Shown: piece by piece, positions 52,531 through 60,926 of the stretch
How positions within the stretch are numbered: the stretch's first letter is position 1
How the letters are laid out: every line of letters begins with the position of its first letter
Assembly: GCA_025998875.1 (NCBI GenBank)
Contig: AP024675.1
Location: 1,895,549-1,959,548, forward strand
DNA length: 64,000 nucleotides
DNA from: Bacteroidota bacterium
GTDB lineage: Bacteria; Bacteroidota; Rhodothermia; JANXDC01
Reading direction: 5' to 3'
Made by a program: the position numbers and the translations under genes
Notes under the pieces: model-generated
What the model was told of the DNA's origin: nothing
The model's database searches: none
Seen by the model: the letters and a program-made list of their open reading frames with translations, nothing else

Positions 52531-53537
52531 AACGCTTCTACCCGCAGGTGCTGGTAGAGAAGCTCTGTATGCAGGAAGGCCAGCAGGGATTCGGCGCCCC
52601 GGTTGTCGTTGGGCCCCTGCGGGGTGAGCCCGTCCATGACCCCGAAGGCGTCCACGAGCGGACTGCGCAGGCGATTACGTCCGAGGAACCACCGGCGCAC
52701 GCCCTGCAGCCGGTCCCAGAGATGGAAACAGGCGTAGGCTTCGGCCGCCGCCCAGGCCTCGATGGGCTGTTGATCAAAAAGGGGCTTGGCCTCTCCCCGT
52801 CGCATGAAGCGATTGCCCACGGGATCAAAGAATGCGCCCTCGGCATCCCGACTCCAGTAGAGCGTATCCAGCAAGCGAAGCCCTTTTCTGGCCCAGTATC
52901 TGGCCTCCCGGGAGCCGAAGCGCCGGCCCCAGCGGTAGAGGGCTTCTACGGGACGAAAATTCTCATAGCTCAGTATCTCATCCGGAAAGGGCCACTTGAG
53001 GCCATGGCGACGGAAAGCCTCCAGCAGGCGTTCGCCCAGCAGGCGCGCCGTCTGCAGCGCCGCCTCGGAGGGCTCCTCCAGGGCCAGCAGGCCGATCAGC
53101 GCCATAGCCTGTGCCCGGGGATGTTGGAGCGCGGCGGCCGCGGGCAGGGCCCGTTCTAGCGCCCACCGGGCCGCTTTGCGCAGGTCCTCAAAACAGAGCC
53201 GATCAGAGGCCTCAGCCAGCGCGTTCAGCGCCCGGGCCGTGGGATCTTCGGCCTCTCCGTCGTCCTGCCAGGTGCGATCGAAGCGCATCTCGTTTCGGAA
53301 GCGCCCATCCGGAAGCTGGGCGTCCAGGAGAAAGGCCAGATAGGTGAGCGCAAGCCTGCGCGCTGAGCGCTGGAGGGCCGGATCCAATCGGCTCAGGAGC
53401 AGTAAGGCCCGCGCGTTGTCATCCGTTGTATACCCCTCGGCGCGCAGCGGCACACCGAATCGGGCGTGTTCCAGTAGCCCGGTTTCATCGGTCATCTCGT
53501 GCAGTCGGCTCCAGGCGCTATCCCACCAGGACTTCAT
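52527..53537 (-). CDS. glycosidase-like (alpha/alpha toroid) protein
   Basis: The 336-residue protein has the sequence YTTDDNARAL near residue 36 and repeated helical pairs, typical of an alpha/alpha-barrel glycosidase-related family found next to GT4 glycosyltransferases. The late RSPLVDAFGVMDGLTPQGPNDNRGAESLL is also conserved in my recollection of the family. It has no signal peptide. Its catalytic status is unclear. It overlaps the GT4 gene upstream by 20 bases and is therefore coupled to it. Confidence 0.65.
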   Translation of the reverse strand: MKSWWDSAWSRLHEMTDETGLLEHARFGVPLRAEGYTTDDNARALLLLSRLDPALQRSARRLALTYLAFLLDAQLPDGRFRNEMRFDRTWQDDGEAEDPTARALNALAEASDRLCFEDLRKAARWALERALPAAAALQHPRAQAMALIGLLALEEPSEAALQTARLLGERLLEAFRRHGLKWPFPDEILSYENFRPVEALYRWGRRFGSREARYWARKGLRLLDTLYWSRDAEGAFFDPVGNRFMRRGEAKPLFDQQPIEAWAAAEAYACFHLWDRLQGVRRWFLGRNRLRSPLVDAFGVMDGLTPQGPNDNRGAESLLAFLHTELLYQHLRVEAF

Positions 53538-54681
53538 GGCGACTCCGGCTTAGGCGATGAATCAACCGCTCGTAGGCCACCGCGATACGGGGCCAGGTAT
53601 AGGCCTCCGCGTACAGGCGAGCGCGCCGGCCCATACGGGCTCGTTCTTGCGGCTCTTCTAGAAGACGCGCTATGGCCTCGGCCCAGGCCTCCGGATCTCC
53701 GGGTGGGCAGAGCAGACCTCGACCGGCACGCAGGGCCAGCCGGGCATGCCGGAACGGGGTGGCGATGATGGCCTTCCCCGCCCCCATGGCGAAGGACAGC
53801 GTACCGGAGCTGATCTGTTCCAGGTTCGGATACGGAAGCAGAACCACGTCGGCGGCCCCCATCAGGAGCACCAACTCTTCGTGTGCGAGGTACCCTTCCC
53901 GGATCCGGAAGTTCGCCTCCAGACCCCGCGCAACGGCCATCTTTTCCAGCTCATCCAGATAGCGACGCCCCTCAAGCCGATGCAGATTCGGATGCAGAGA
54001 TCCGGCCACCAGATAGGTGAGGTCCGGAAAGCGCCCCCGCAATCGGGTCAGCGCCTCCAGCACGGTTTCGATGCCCTTTCCCGGGCCCAGCAGCCCATAG
54101 GTCACCAGCACCGGACCGCTCAGGCCCAGGGTGGCTTTGCAGGCCTCGAGCTCCAGCTCGGGCACCTCCGGTACACCGTGTGGGATGACCACCATGCGCT
54201 CAGGCGGCACCCCGCAGCGCTCCAGCATCTGCACCCCATCCGGGAGCAGGACGACAACGCCCTCGGAGCGCAGGGCGAGCTCGCGCGCAATGCGCCGCAT
54301 CTCCCGCAGGTCCTCCTCATGGAGCCCGGGCGGGGGAGTCTCCAGAAGGGTATGAAAAACGGTCACCAGCGGCGCACGTAGCTCTTCGGCCCATTCCAGA
54401 ATCCAGGAGCCCCATCTGCCCCCGTAGAGCCCGTATTCGTGTTGCAGGATAACCACCTCGGCTCTTGAGAGGGCGTGCGCCAGCCGCCTGTAGGCCGGCC
54501 GATCATGTCGGGAAATCACCCACAGCACCTCTTCTGGAAATGGACCCGTGGTTTCTTCCGGGTGCGCGATGACGGCCACGGATACATCCAGCCCCCGAGC
54601 GGAGAGGACCCGATGCAGATCCGCATTGAATGTGGCGATACCGCAGCGAACGGGAGGATAGGTGCCTACCAGGACCACCAT
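53518..54681 (-). CDS. glycosyltransferase family 4 (GT-B)
   Basis: The 387-residue enzyme has the GT4 layout: an N-terminal Rossmann domain beginning VLVGTYPPVRCGIATFNADL, a His in LQHEYGLYGG, and a C-terminal nucleotide-sugar domain with VTYGLLGPGKGIETVLEAL and the E-x7-E-type end (LEQISSGTLSFAMGAGKAI, in place of the classic EPFG). It transfers sugar from a nucleotide donor to an unknown acceptor. With the toroid protein it forms a two-gene operon. Confidence 0.88.
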   Translation of the reverse strand: MVVLVGTYPPVRCGIATFNADLHRVLSARGLDVSVAVIAHPEETTGPFPEEVLWVISRHDRPAYRRLAHALSRAEVVILQHEYGLYGGRWGSWILEWAEELRAPLVTVFHTLLETPPPGLHEEDLREMRRIARELALRSEGVVVLLPDGVQMLERCGVPPERMVVIPHGVPEVPELELEACKATLGLSGPVLVTYGLLGPGKGIETVLEALTRLRGRFPDLTYLVAGSLHPNLHRLEGRRYLDELEKMAVARGLEANFRIREGYLAHEELVLLMGAADVVLLPYPNLEQISSGTLSFAMGAGKAIIATPFRHARLALRAGRGLLCPPGDPEAWAEAIARLLEEPQERARMGRRARLYAEAYTWPRIAVAYERLIHRLSRSRHEVLVG

Positions 54682-54736
54682 ACGCCTTTTCTCTCCTTAC
54701 CGATTGTATCCGGAAGAAAGAGAAAACGCTACGGCG

Positions 54737-54791
54737 TCCCTGGTCAGGGAAGCCTGGTGCAAATTTAGGCAGCGACCGGCCAATACGGCCA
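54737..54791 (-). promoter_or_regulatory. possible promoter and palindrome before the GT4 gene
   Basis: On the minus strand TGGCCG (54791-54786), 18 bases and TAAATT (54767-54762, continuing as TAAATTTG, a perfect TANNTTTG) form a possible promoter. A palindrome with arms TCCCTG and CAGGGA (54737-54750) lies just downstream of the predicted transcription start. Confidence 0.35.
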
Positions 54792-54812
54792 GATCGGTCG
54801 AGCCGGGAAAAG

Positions 54813-55436
54813 CTACGATCCGGAGCGCAGCAGGCGTTTTAGATCACCGATGAGCCGGCGGACTTCCTCTCGATCCGTGCCGTCATAGTAGCCGCGGATC
54901 TGTCCCTGGGGATCGACAAGGGCGAACTTGCTGGAGTGGATGAAGTCGTACGGCCCCCCTTCCTCCTGCGGGGGGATTTCGTCGGCGGCGAGTTTGAAGC
55001 CATGCCGGGCCAGTCGGTAGATCTCCGGCTTGGGGCCGGTGACGAAGATCCACTGTTCCAGCCGGGCGTTCCAGTTCTGCGAATAGGCCTTAAGTACTTC
55101 GGGTGTATCCCGCTCCGGGTCCACGGTGAAGCTGACGATCTTGACCTGATCGGCTCGATCCAGGAAGGCGCGCTGGACCTCGGTCATGTTCTGGTTCATC
55201 TGCAGGCAGATGCCAGCGCAAGAGGCAAAGAAGAACTCCGCCACCCAGTAACGCCCTTTCAGATCGGCCAGGGAAATGGGTCTGCCCTCGTGATCCAGAA
55301 GCTGAAAATCCGGTACCTGTCCGTAGACCGGAAGTTCCACCCGGGGGCGGAGCCGCTCGGAGAGGGCGTAATAGGCCACAATGCCCACGGCCAGCAGCAG
55401 TCCGGCCGCAATCCAGGGCGTCCAGGCAGAGCGCAT
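54813..55436 (-). CDS. SCO1/SenC copper chaperone
   Basis: The 207-residue membrane-anchored thioredoxin-fold protein delivers copper to the CuA site of cytochrome oxidase. The anchor is at residues ~7-25; the copper motif is CAGIC near residue 80 (CxxxC), and the third ligand His is in FIHSSKFAL. The ATG at 55436 is used. It ends the oxidase operon, which fits its role in assembling subunit II. Confidence 0.92.
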   Translation of the reverse strand: MRSAWTPWIAAGLLLAVGIVAYYALSERLRPRVELPVYGQVPDFQLLDHEGRPISLADLKGRYWVAEFFFASCAGICLQMNQNMTEVQRAFLDRADQVKIVSFTVDPERDTPEVLKAYSQNWNARLEQWIFVTGPKPEIYRLARHGFKLAADEIPPQEEGGPYDFIHSSKFALVDPQGQIRGYYDGTDREEVRRLIGDLKRLLRSGS

Positions 55437-55446
55437 AACGGCGCTG

Positions 55447-55668
55447 TTAGGCCTTGTTTCGGTGCTTACGCCAATATACAAAACCCAGACTGGCCAGGAC
55501 CAGATACGGGGCGGCCAGAAGCAGACCAATTCCCTGCCGCAGGGCTTCCGCCAGGGCGGCGTTATCGCTGGCCTCTACGGCTGATTTACACATAGCGCAC
55601 TGGGCCAGCGCGCCATCTCCCCAGAAGAGCAACAACACCGCAAAGAGGCATGCCCACCACGTACGCAT
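55447..55668 (-). CDS. small CxMC membrane protein of the oxidase operon
   Basis: The 73-residue protein has a signal peptide ending ALAQ, then QCAMCK, a short helix and a C-terminal membrane helix (GIGLLLAAPYLVLASLGFVYW) with a basic tail. Small proteins of this kind with CxMC occur near cytochrome oxidase genes in Bacteroidota. A role in copper handling is a guess from the CxxC motif and from neighbours SCO and subunit IV. No activity is known to me. Confidence 0.65.
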   Translation of the reverse strand: MRTWWACLFAVLLLFWGDGALAQCAMCKSAVEASDNAALAEALRQGIGLLLAAPYLVLASLGFVYWRKHRNKA

Positions 55669-55678
55669 GGGTTCTCCC

Positions 55679-55996
55679 TTAGTAGTTTCGGTGCAAAAAC
55701 ACGCTCACCCCATCGGGCAGAAAACCGGCCACCATGGCCACAAGCAGGATCAGGGGGGCCAGGATGGCGTAGATCAGGTTGAGTCGTTCAAAGCGCAGAT
55801 GCATGAAATAGGCCACAATGAGCCCGGCCTTCATGAGGGCCACGGCGATGAGCAGGATGGCCTTGAAGGGTTGGGGTACATGCCAGATGTCTATGAAATA
55901 GGCGATCGCGCTCAGCACAAAAAGCCAGCCCCAGACCACCAGATAGACCCGCGTTGGGGGATGCGGATGCGTGCCCGTTGTCGAGTGATTGGCCAT
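55679..55996 (-). CDS. cytochrome c oxidase subunit IV
   Basis: The 105-residue protein has a short His-rich N-terminus and three membrane helices (YLVVWGWLFVLSAIAYF, ILLIAVALMKAGLIVAYFMHL, ILAPLILLVAMVAGF). This is the prokaryotic COX4/CtaF-type subunit. The MKAGLIVAYFMHL helix is its signature. The ATG at 55996 is supported by a GGGAGG site. It lies directly after subunit III. Confidence 0.85.
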   Translation of the reverse strand: MANHSTTGTHPHPPTRVYLVVWGWLFVLSAIAYFIDIWHVPQPFKAILLIAVALMKAGLIVAYFMHLRFERLNLIYAILAPLILLVAMVAGFLPDGVSVFLHRNY

Positions 55997-56009
55997 CGTC
56001 CTGCCTCCC

Positions 56010-56675
56010 TTAGAACAGGTAGAAGAAGGTAAAGATGAACACCCACACCAGGTCCACAAAGTGCCAGTACAAGCCGGCGACCTCGACCATCTCGTAGGAG
56101 CCCTTCCGGTCATAGGCCCCCTGCAGCACCCGGCGGGCCACAAAGCCCAGCAGGATCACCCCGCTGAGCACGTGCAGGCCGTGAAAGCCGGTCAGGGTGA
56201 AGAAATAGGCACCAAACTGAGGGGCGCCGAAGGGGTTGCCCCAGGGGCGTACGCCCAGATCCCGGATCAGGTGAGTCCACTCGTAGGCCTGACATCCTAC
56301 AAACGTCAGGCCCAGGAGCATGGTCAGGGTCAGAAACACCGCGGCGCGGCGGCGGTTGCGTTCGTAGGCCGCGTGCACAGCCAGGGCCATGGTGCCGCTG
56401 GAGGAGACCAGGATAAAAGTCATAATGGCGATCAGCAGCAGAGGGATTTCTCGGCCGCCGATGTGCAGGGCGAAGATCTCGGCCGCATTGGGCCAGTTGG
56501 GCAACGTGGCGCGTGTGGTGCCGTAGCTGACCAGAAAGCTGCCGAAGATGAAGGCGTCCGATAGGACGAAGATCCACATCATGAGCTTTTGCCAGCTCAC
56601 CCCGAAGGGAGAGCGCCCCCCACTCCAGTCTCCCGACAGGATTTCCGCGGCGGTCCGGGGTGCAGAAAGCGCCAT
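56010..56675 (-). CDS. ctaE: cytochrome c oxidase subunit III
   Basis: The 221-residue protein has seven-helix-type subunit III features in the shorter bacterial form, with YFFTLTGFHGLHVLSG (the conserved FHGxHV) and EVAGLYWHFVDLVWVFIF at the end. It stabilises subunit I. It is preceded by a second subunit III-like gene, so two copies lie in tandem. Confidence 0.9.
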   Translation of the reverse strand: MALSAPRTAAEILSGDWSGGRSPFGVSWQKLMMWIFVLSDAFIFGSFLVSYGTTRATLPNWPNAAEIFALHIGGREIPLLLIAIMTFILVSSSGTMALAVHAAYERNRRRAAVFLTLTMLLGLTFVGCQAYEWTHLIRDLGVRPWGNPFGAPQFGAYFFTLTGFHGLHVLSGVILLGFVARRVLQGAYDRKGSYEMVEVAGLYWHFVDLVWVFIFTFFYLF

Positions 56676-56694
56676 AGAAGGCCTCCTGTGCTTT

Positions 56695-57360
56695 TTAGAA
56701 CCACGCCAGCAAGAGGAAAATCCAGATCCAGATCAGCCCCAGAAAGTGCCAGTACAGGGCCGTGTTTTGCAGTACGGCTTGCAGGCGCAGGGCTGTACTC
56801 TCCGAGCTTCGAGCACTCTGGAGGAAAGCCCATCCGAGCGCGATCAGGCCCCCGAGCACATGCAGCCCGTGCGCGGCGGTGAGTACGTAGAAGAAGCTGC
56901 TGGCCGGATGGGTCTGCAGAAAGACTCCCTCCGCGGCCAGGGCGCGCCAGGCGGCCAGCTGGCCGAACAGAAACAGCAACCCGAGCAGGGAGGCGAACCC
57001 CAGGAGCCGGTGCATCCCGGCCCGATCGCCCCGCCGGGAGCGCCCGAGGGCTTGTTGCAGCAGCAGACTGCTTAGCGCCAGGAGAAGCGTGTTGAACCAC
57101 AAAATCGGGGGCAGAGAGACGCGCTCCGTCAGGGGGCCAACGCGCACGATGTAGGCGCTTGAGAAGGCGGCAAACAGAATCGTCAGGCTACCGAGGAGCA
57201 ACCACATGCCGAACTGAGCCCCGAAGGCGGGTTGTGTCATGCCATGCGGAGCATCATCATGGCCCCCGTCGTCTCCCCGTCCGTTTCCGCTGGGGGTCCG
57301 GTTGATCGGCGGAGGGAGGCTGCCTCGGCGTAACAGGGGACGCTGCAGGGTATCCGGCAT
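56695..57360 (-). CDS. second cytochrome c oxidase subunit III-like protein
   Basis: The 221-residue protein shares the family pattern (FYVLTAAHGLHVLGG near residue 170, NTALYWHFLGLIWIWIFLLLAWF at the end) but has a different, Pro/Gly/His-rich N-terminus of about 40 residues. The ATG at 57360 is kept because GGGAGGAGC precedes it. Tandem subunit III genes occur in some Bacteroidota oxidase operons; the two proteins may form a heterodimer or be alternative forms. Confidence 0.85.
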   Translation of the reverse strand: MPDTLQRPLLRRGSLPPPINRTPSGNGRGDDGGHDDAPHGMTQPAFGAQFGMWLLLGSLTILFAAFSSAYIVRVGPLTERVSLPPILWFNTLLLALSSLLLQQALGRSRRGDRAGMHRLLGFASLLGLLFLFGQLAAWRALAAEGVFLQTHPASSFFYVLTAAHGLHVLGGLIALGWAFLQSARSSESTALRLQAVLQNTALYWHFLGLIWIWIFLLLAWF

Positions 57361-57372
57361 AAGCTCCTCCCA

Positions 57373-59196
57373 TCAGCGATCCAGCGCGTTGCCGTTTCCT
57401 CCGGATCCGACTCCGTCCCCGCCTCGATCTTCAACCGGGACGGGCTCCAGAGGGACGGTCTGCGGGATGTAGTCTTCCGGGGCTCCAGGTACGGAGTAAT
57501 CATAGGCCCATCGATGCACAACGGGGAGCTCTGGGCCCCAGTTTCCATGGGGTGGGGGGGAGGGAGCCTGCCATTCCAGCGTGGTGCCCTGCCAGGGGTT
57601 GGCCGGCGCCTTCGGACCCCGGATCCAGCTGTGGATAAAGTTGTAGAGAAAGAGCAGTTGGGCAGCGCCGACGATCAGGGCGGCTATGGAGATTAGAAGC
57701 TGGATCGTCTGCGCATCCGGTGGGATGAAATCATAGCCGGAAAAGCCGTAGTAGCGCCGGGGCACGTTCAGGAAGCCCAGGTAATGCATGGGGAAAAAGA
57801 TCCCGTAGACGCCCACAAAGGTGAGCCAGAAGTGCCAGCGTCCCAGCCGTTCGCTGAGCATGCGCCCGAAGAGCTTGGGGAACCAATGATACAGGCCGGC
57901 GAAGATGCCGAAGACGGACCCCATCCCCATGACGATATGAAAGTGTGCGACTACGAAGTAGGTGTCCGTCAGTTGAATGTCCACGGGCGGATTGCCCAGG
58001 AAGATGCCCGTCAGGCCCCCGGTGACGAAAACGGAGACAAAGCCGATGGCAAAAAGCATGGCGGTTGTAAAGCGCAGATTGCCCCGCCAGAGCGTAGCAA
58101 CCCAGTTGAAGGTCTTGATCGCCGAAGGCACCGCGATAAGTAACGTGGTCACCATGAAGGCCGTGCCCAGATAGGGGTTCATGCCGCTGATGAACATATG
58201 GTGCCCCCATACGATGAAACTCAGAAAGGCGATCGCACATATGGAGAGCACCATCACCCGATAGCCGAAGATGGGCTTGCGCGCGTTGGTGGAAATGACC
58301 TCCGAGACAATGCCCATAGCGGGCAGGATGGCGATGTAGACCTCCGGGTGGCCGAGGAACCAGAACAAATGCTGCCAGAGCAGCGGATTGCCCCCTTCAT
58401 GGGGGATATGCTCTCCGCCCACGACGACGTAGGGCACAAAGAAGCTCGTGCCCAGATGGCGATCCAGAAGCAGCAACACCGCGCCGGCAAAAAGGGCCGG
58501 AAAGGCCAGCAGGCCTAAAATGGCCGTGATCAAAAGCGCCCACACCGTAAGCGGCAACCGACCCATGGACATGCCCCGGGTGCGCATGTTCAACGCCGTG
58601 GTGACGTAGTTGAGTCCGCCCATGACGGAGGAGACAATAAAAATGGCCATCGCAATGAGCCACAAATCTTGCCCCAGACCCGAACCCGGTACGGCCTTCT
58701 GTACGCCGCTGAGCGGGGGATAGGCGGTCCATCCGGCCGCCGCCGCGCCCCCGGTGACGAAAAACGAGGCCAGGATCACGATGCAGGAGAGCAAAAAGAC
58801 CCAGTAGCTAAGCATATTCACGAACGGATAGGCCATATCCCGCGCCCCGACCTGCAGGGGGATGAGCAGGTTGCCAAACCCCCCGAGCAGAATGGCCGTG
58901 ATGAAAAAGAACACCATGAGCGTACCGTGCATGGTGATCAGAGCCAGATAGGACTCCGGCTTGAGCACGCCATCCTGATAAAGGCCGGGGAAGAGCTTGG
59001 ACAAAAGGGGGATCGGATGTTCGGGCCATCCCAGCTGCAGGCGCATCAGCCAGGAAAGCACAAGGGCCACAAAACCCATGAACAGCGAGGTGAGGATGTA
59101 CTGGGCCGCGATGATCTTATGGTCCTGACTGAAGATGTATCGCGTCCAGAAACTGCGGGGCTCATGCAGGTGGGTCTGGGCGGTTTCGTGGGCCAT
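57373..59196 (-). CDS. ctaD: cytochrome c oxidase subunit I
   Basis: CtaD (607 aa) holds heme a, heme a3 and CuB. Twelve helices are evident. The helix VI motif FLGHPEVYI puts it in the A1 subfamily (Glu in the D-channel), followed by IVWGHHMF with the CuB histidines and the late HFHIVMG with the heme ligands. The C-terminal tail of about 60 residues is Pro-rich and acidic. It belongs to the aa3 type, since subunit II lacks a cytochrome c domain. Confidence 0.95.
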   Translation of the reverse strand: MAHETAQTHLHEPRSFWTRYIFSQDHKIIAAQYILTSLFMGFVALVLSWLMRLQLGWPEHPIPLLSKLFPGLYQDGVLKPESYLALITMHGTLMVFFFITAILLGGFGNLLIPLQVGARDMAYPFVNMLSYWVFLLSCIVILASFFVTGGAAAAGWTAYPPLSGVQKAVPGSGLGQDLWLIAMAIFIVSSVMGGLNYVTTALNMRTRGMSMGRLPLTVWALLITAILGLLAFPALFAGAVLLLLDRHLGTSFFVPYVVVGGEHIPHEGGNPLLWQHLFWFLGHPEVYIAILPAMGIVSEVISTNARKPIFGYRVMVLSICAIAFLSFIVWGHHMFISGMNPYLGTAFMVTTLLIAVPSAIKTFNWVATLWRGNLRFTTAMLFAIGFVSVFVTGGLTGIFLGNPPVDIQLTDTYFVVAHFHIVMGMGSVFGIFAGLYHWFPKLFGRMLSERLGRWHFWLTFVGVYGIFFPMHYLGFLNVPRRYYGFSGYDFIPPDAQTIQLLISIAALIVGAAQLLFLYNFIHSWIRGPKAPANPWQGTTLEWQAPSPPPHGNWGPELPVVHRWAYDYSVPGAPEDYIPQTVPLEPVPVEDRGGDGVGSGGNGNALDR

Positions 59197-59215
59197 AGCG
59201 CCTTTCTCCCCTCAC

Positions 59216-60040
59216 TTAGAAGAACAAATCGGCTACGGTGAGCTGCTCGGCAAGCCACCGCTGGACCTCTTCCTCGGTGGCGATCGTGAGCAGTCCACGC
59301 ATGGTATAATGCCCCAGCCCGCACAGTTCGGCGCAGGCGATCTCGTAGTCGCCCGTTTCCGTGGCGGTGAAGACAAAGCGCGTCGTCATACCCGGTACCA
59401 GATCCTGTTTGACACGCAGCCGGGGCACGAAGAAGCTGTGCAGCACATCTTTGGCCCGCAGGTAAACGACCACGGGACGGTTTACGGGCAGATACAACTC
59501 GCCCTGTCCGGCGGGGAAGAAGATGTCATCCCGGGCGGCGGGATCTTCCAGGTCGATGCCGAAGGGATTATCGTCTGTAATGAGTCGGGGATCGGTGCGT
59601 CCGAACTGGCCATCGGCGCCCGGGTACCGGAAGCCCCACTTGAACTGTTCCCCCCATACCTCCACGACGAACGCATCCGCCGGGGGAGGACGGTGGATTT
59701 GCAGCCATAGCTGCCCTCCGCTTACGATCAGGGCCGTCAGGATGATGGCCGGCACCACGGTCCAGGTCAGCTCCAGCGCGCGATGTTCGCGGATGTGCGC
59801 GGCACGACGAGAGGGATCTCCGCGAAAGCGCCATACGGAGTAGGCCAGCAGGCCGTGCACGAGCGCGAAAACCACGCCCGTGATGAGCAGCGTGACCGTA
59901 AAAAGACGGTCGATCGCCGCGCCGTGCACCGAGGCCAGGGGCGGAAGCCACCACCTGCCGGAGGCCACGCTCAGAACAGCCACAAGCACAAAAAGAAAAA
60001 TGAACAGGCCCAGCGCCACGCCCTGTCTGGGGTGAAACAT
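59216..60040 (-). CDS. ctaC: cytochrome c oxidase subunit II
   Basis: CtaC (274 aa) has two membrane helices (~9-28 and ~45-70) and a cupredoxin domain carrying CuA. Ligands are in VLHSFFVP and in the stretch Cys236, Glu238, Cys240, His244 and Met247 (CAELCGLGHYTM). No CxxCH heme motif follows, so it accepts electrons from a separate cytochrome c or copper protein. A blue copper protein is encoded directly upstream. Confidence 0.94.
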   Translation of the reverse strand: MFHPRQGVALGLFIFLFVLVAVLSVASGRWWLPPLASVHGAAIDRLFTVTLLITGVVFALVHGLLAYSVWRFRGDPSRRAAHIREHRALELTWTVVPAIILTALIVSGGQLWLQIHRPPPADAFVVEVWGEQFKWGFRYPGADGQFGRTDPRLITDDNPFGIDLEDPAARDDIFFPAGQGELYLPVNRPVVVYLRAKDVLHSFFVPRLRVKQDLVPGMTTRFVFTATETGDYEIACAELCGLGHYTMRGLLTIATEEEVQRWLAEQLTVADLFF

Positions 60041-60059
60041 AGCGGCCTCCTCCCGCGCT

Positions 60060-60770
60060 TTAGCGGCGTACGAACTTGAAGTTGACCTCTGCGGTCGCTC
60101 CGGAACGAACCGTAACGGTTTGGCTGACCGTGCCCAGTCGCTCGTGCCAGGCTTCCAGCGTATAGGTGCCCGGCGGTACGTTGCGGATCGTAAAGGAGCC
60201 GTCCTGACCCGAAACGGCGAACACGGAATGATCGAATACGGCCAGATAGGCGCGCATCCACGGGTGTACGTCGCACTTGAAGGTGGCCGTGCCGGGGAGT
60301 TCGGGCTTATCGAACTGGCGCGTCATTTTGGCGCCCTTGTTCGGCTGACCGATGTTGAACTCCCCGTTGTTGCGGCTAGTAAAGTGTACGTTGTGCAGCA
60401 GGGGATCGGAGTTGCGGATCTCCACCGGCTGTCCCGTCATCACGGCCAGCACGCGCGGAGTATACCAGCAGCCGACCTGATCCAGCACGGCGACCGTCCG
60501 TACAGGGCGAAATACCTTCCCCTGGGTGCCGGATTTGGCGTAGATGAGCACGTTCTGTAGCGTATTGTCCGCGTTGAGCACAAACTCCCCCGAATCAACC
60601 GTTTTGCCCCCGTGCAGGGCATCGCAGGCCCGATCCTGTTTCATGCTCACCGGACGAGTGCGGATGGGGGTTCCTTCAAAGTATACCTTGCCCCGAATAG
60701 TACCCCCTTGGGCCCAGAGGTCACCGGTAAGGGCCAACACCAGAAGAGCGGGCAGCATTCCCCGGAACAT
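60060..60770 (-). CDS. blue copper (cupredoxin-like) protein with carboxypeptidase regulatory-like domain
   Basis: The 236-residue exported protein begins with a signal peptide (cleavage near LWAQ). The middle part is plastocyanin-like, with candidate type 1 copper ligands His126 or His129 (HNVHF), Cys166, His169 and Met172 (CDVHPWM). The C-terminal ~65 residues form a regulatory-like beta-sandwich (GSFTIRNVPPGTYTLEAWH). It heads the oxidase operon and could donate electrons to CuA or sense copper. MauL-like naming is possible but not shown. Confidence 0.8.
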   Translation of the reverse strand: MFRGMLPALLVLALTGDLWAQGGTIRGKVYFEGTPIRTRPVSMKQDRACDALHGGKTVDSGEFVLNADNTLQNVLIYAKSGTQGKVFRPVRTVAVLDQVGCWYTPRVLAVMTGQPVEIRNSDPLLHNVHFTSRNNGEFNIGQPNKGAKMTRQFDKPELPGTATFKCDVHPWMRAYLAVFDHSVFAVSGQDGSFTIRNVPPGTYTLEAWHERLGTVSQTVTVRSGATAEVNFKFVRR

Positions 60771-60890
60771 GCGTCCAACCTCCCGTTAGGGTGTGCGATA
60801 AGAAAGGGCGAACATATACGAAGAAAAACCCTTGCATAGCCCCTGCTCGTTGTCCCGACCCCGCATAGACTGACTGCACAGACGAACACG

Positions 60891-60912
60891 CGCCCGGAAT
60901 ATAGTCCGGGCG
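60891..60912. promoter_or_regulatory. operator-like palindrome over the oxidase promoter
   Basis: The arms CGCCCGGA (60891-60898) and TCCGGGCG (60905-60912) are perfect inverted repeats around a six-base centre ATATAG, which holds most of the -10 box of the oxidase promoter. A protein bound here would cover the -10 element. The regulator is unknown. Confidence 0.55.
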
Positions 60913-60926
60913 ATCTGGAATGTCAA
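60898..60926 (-). promoter_or_regulatory. promoter of the oxidase operon
   Basis: On the minus strand TTGACA (60926-60921), a 17-base spacer and TATATT (60903-60898) form the best sigma70-like promoter in the window. It lies about 125 bases upstream of the blue copper gene, leaving a leader of about 120 bases without a recognised structure. Confidence 0.65.
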
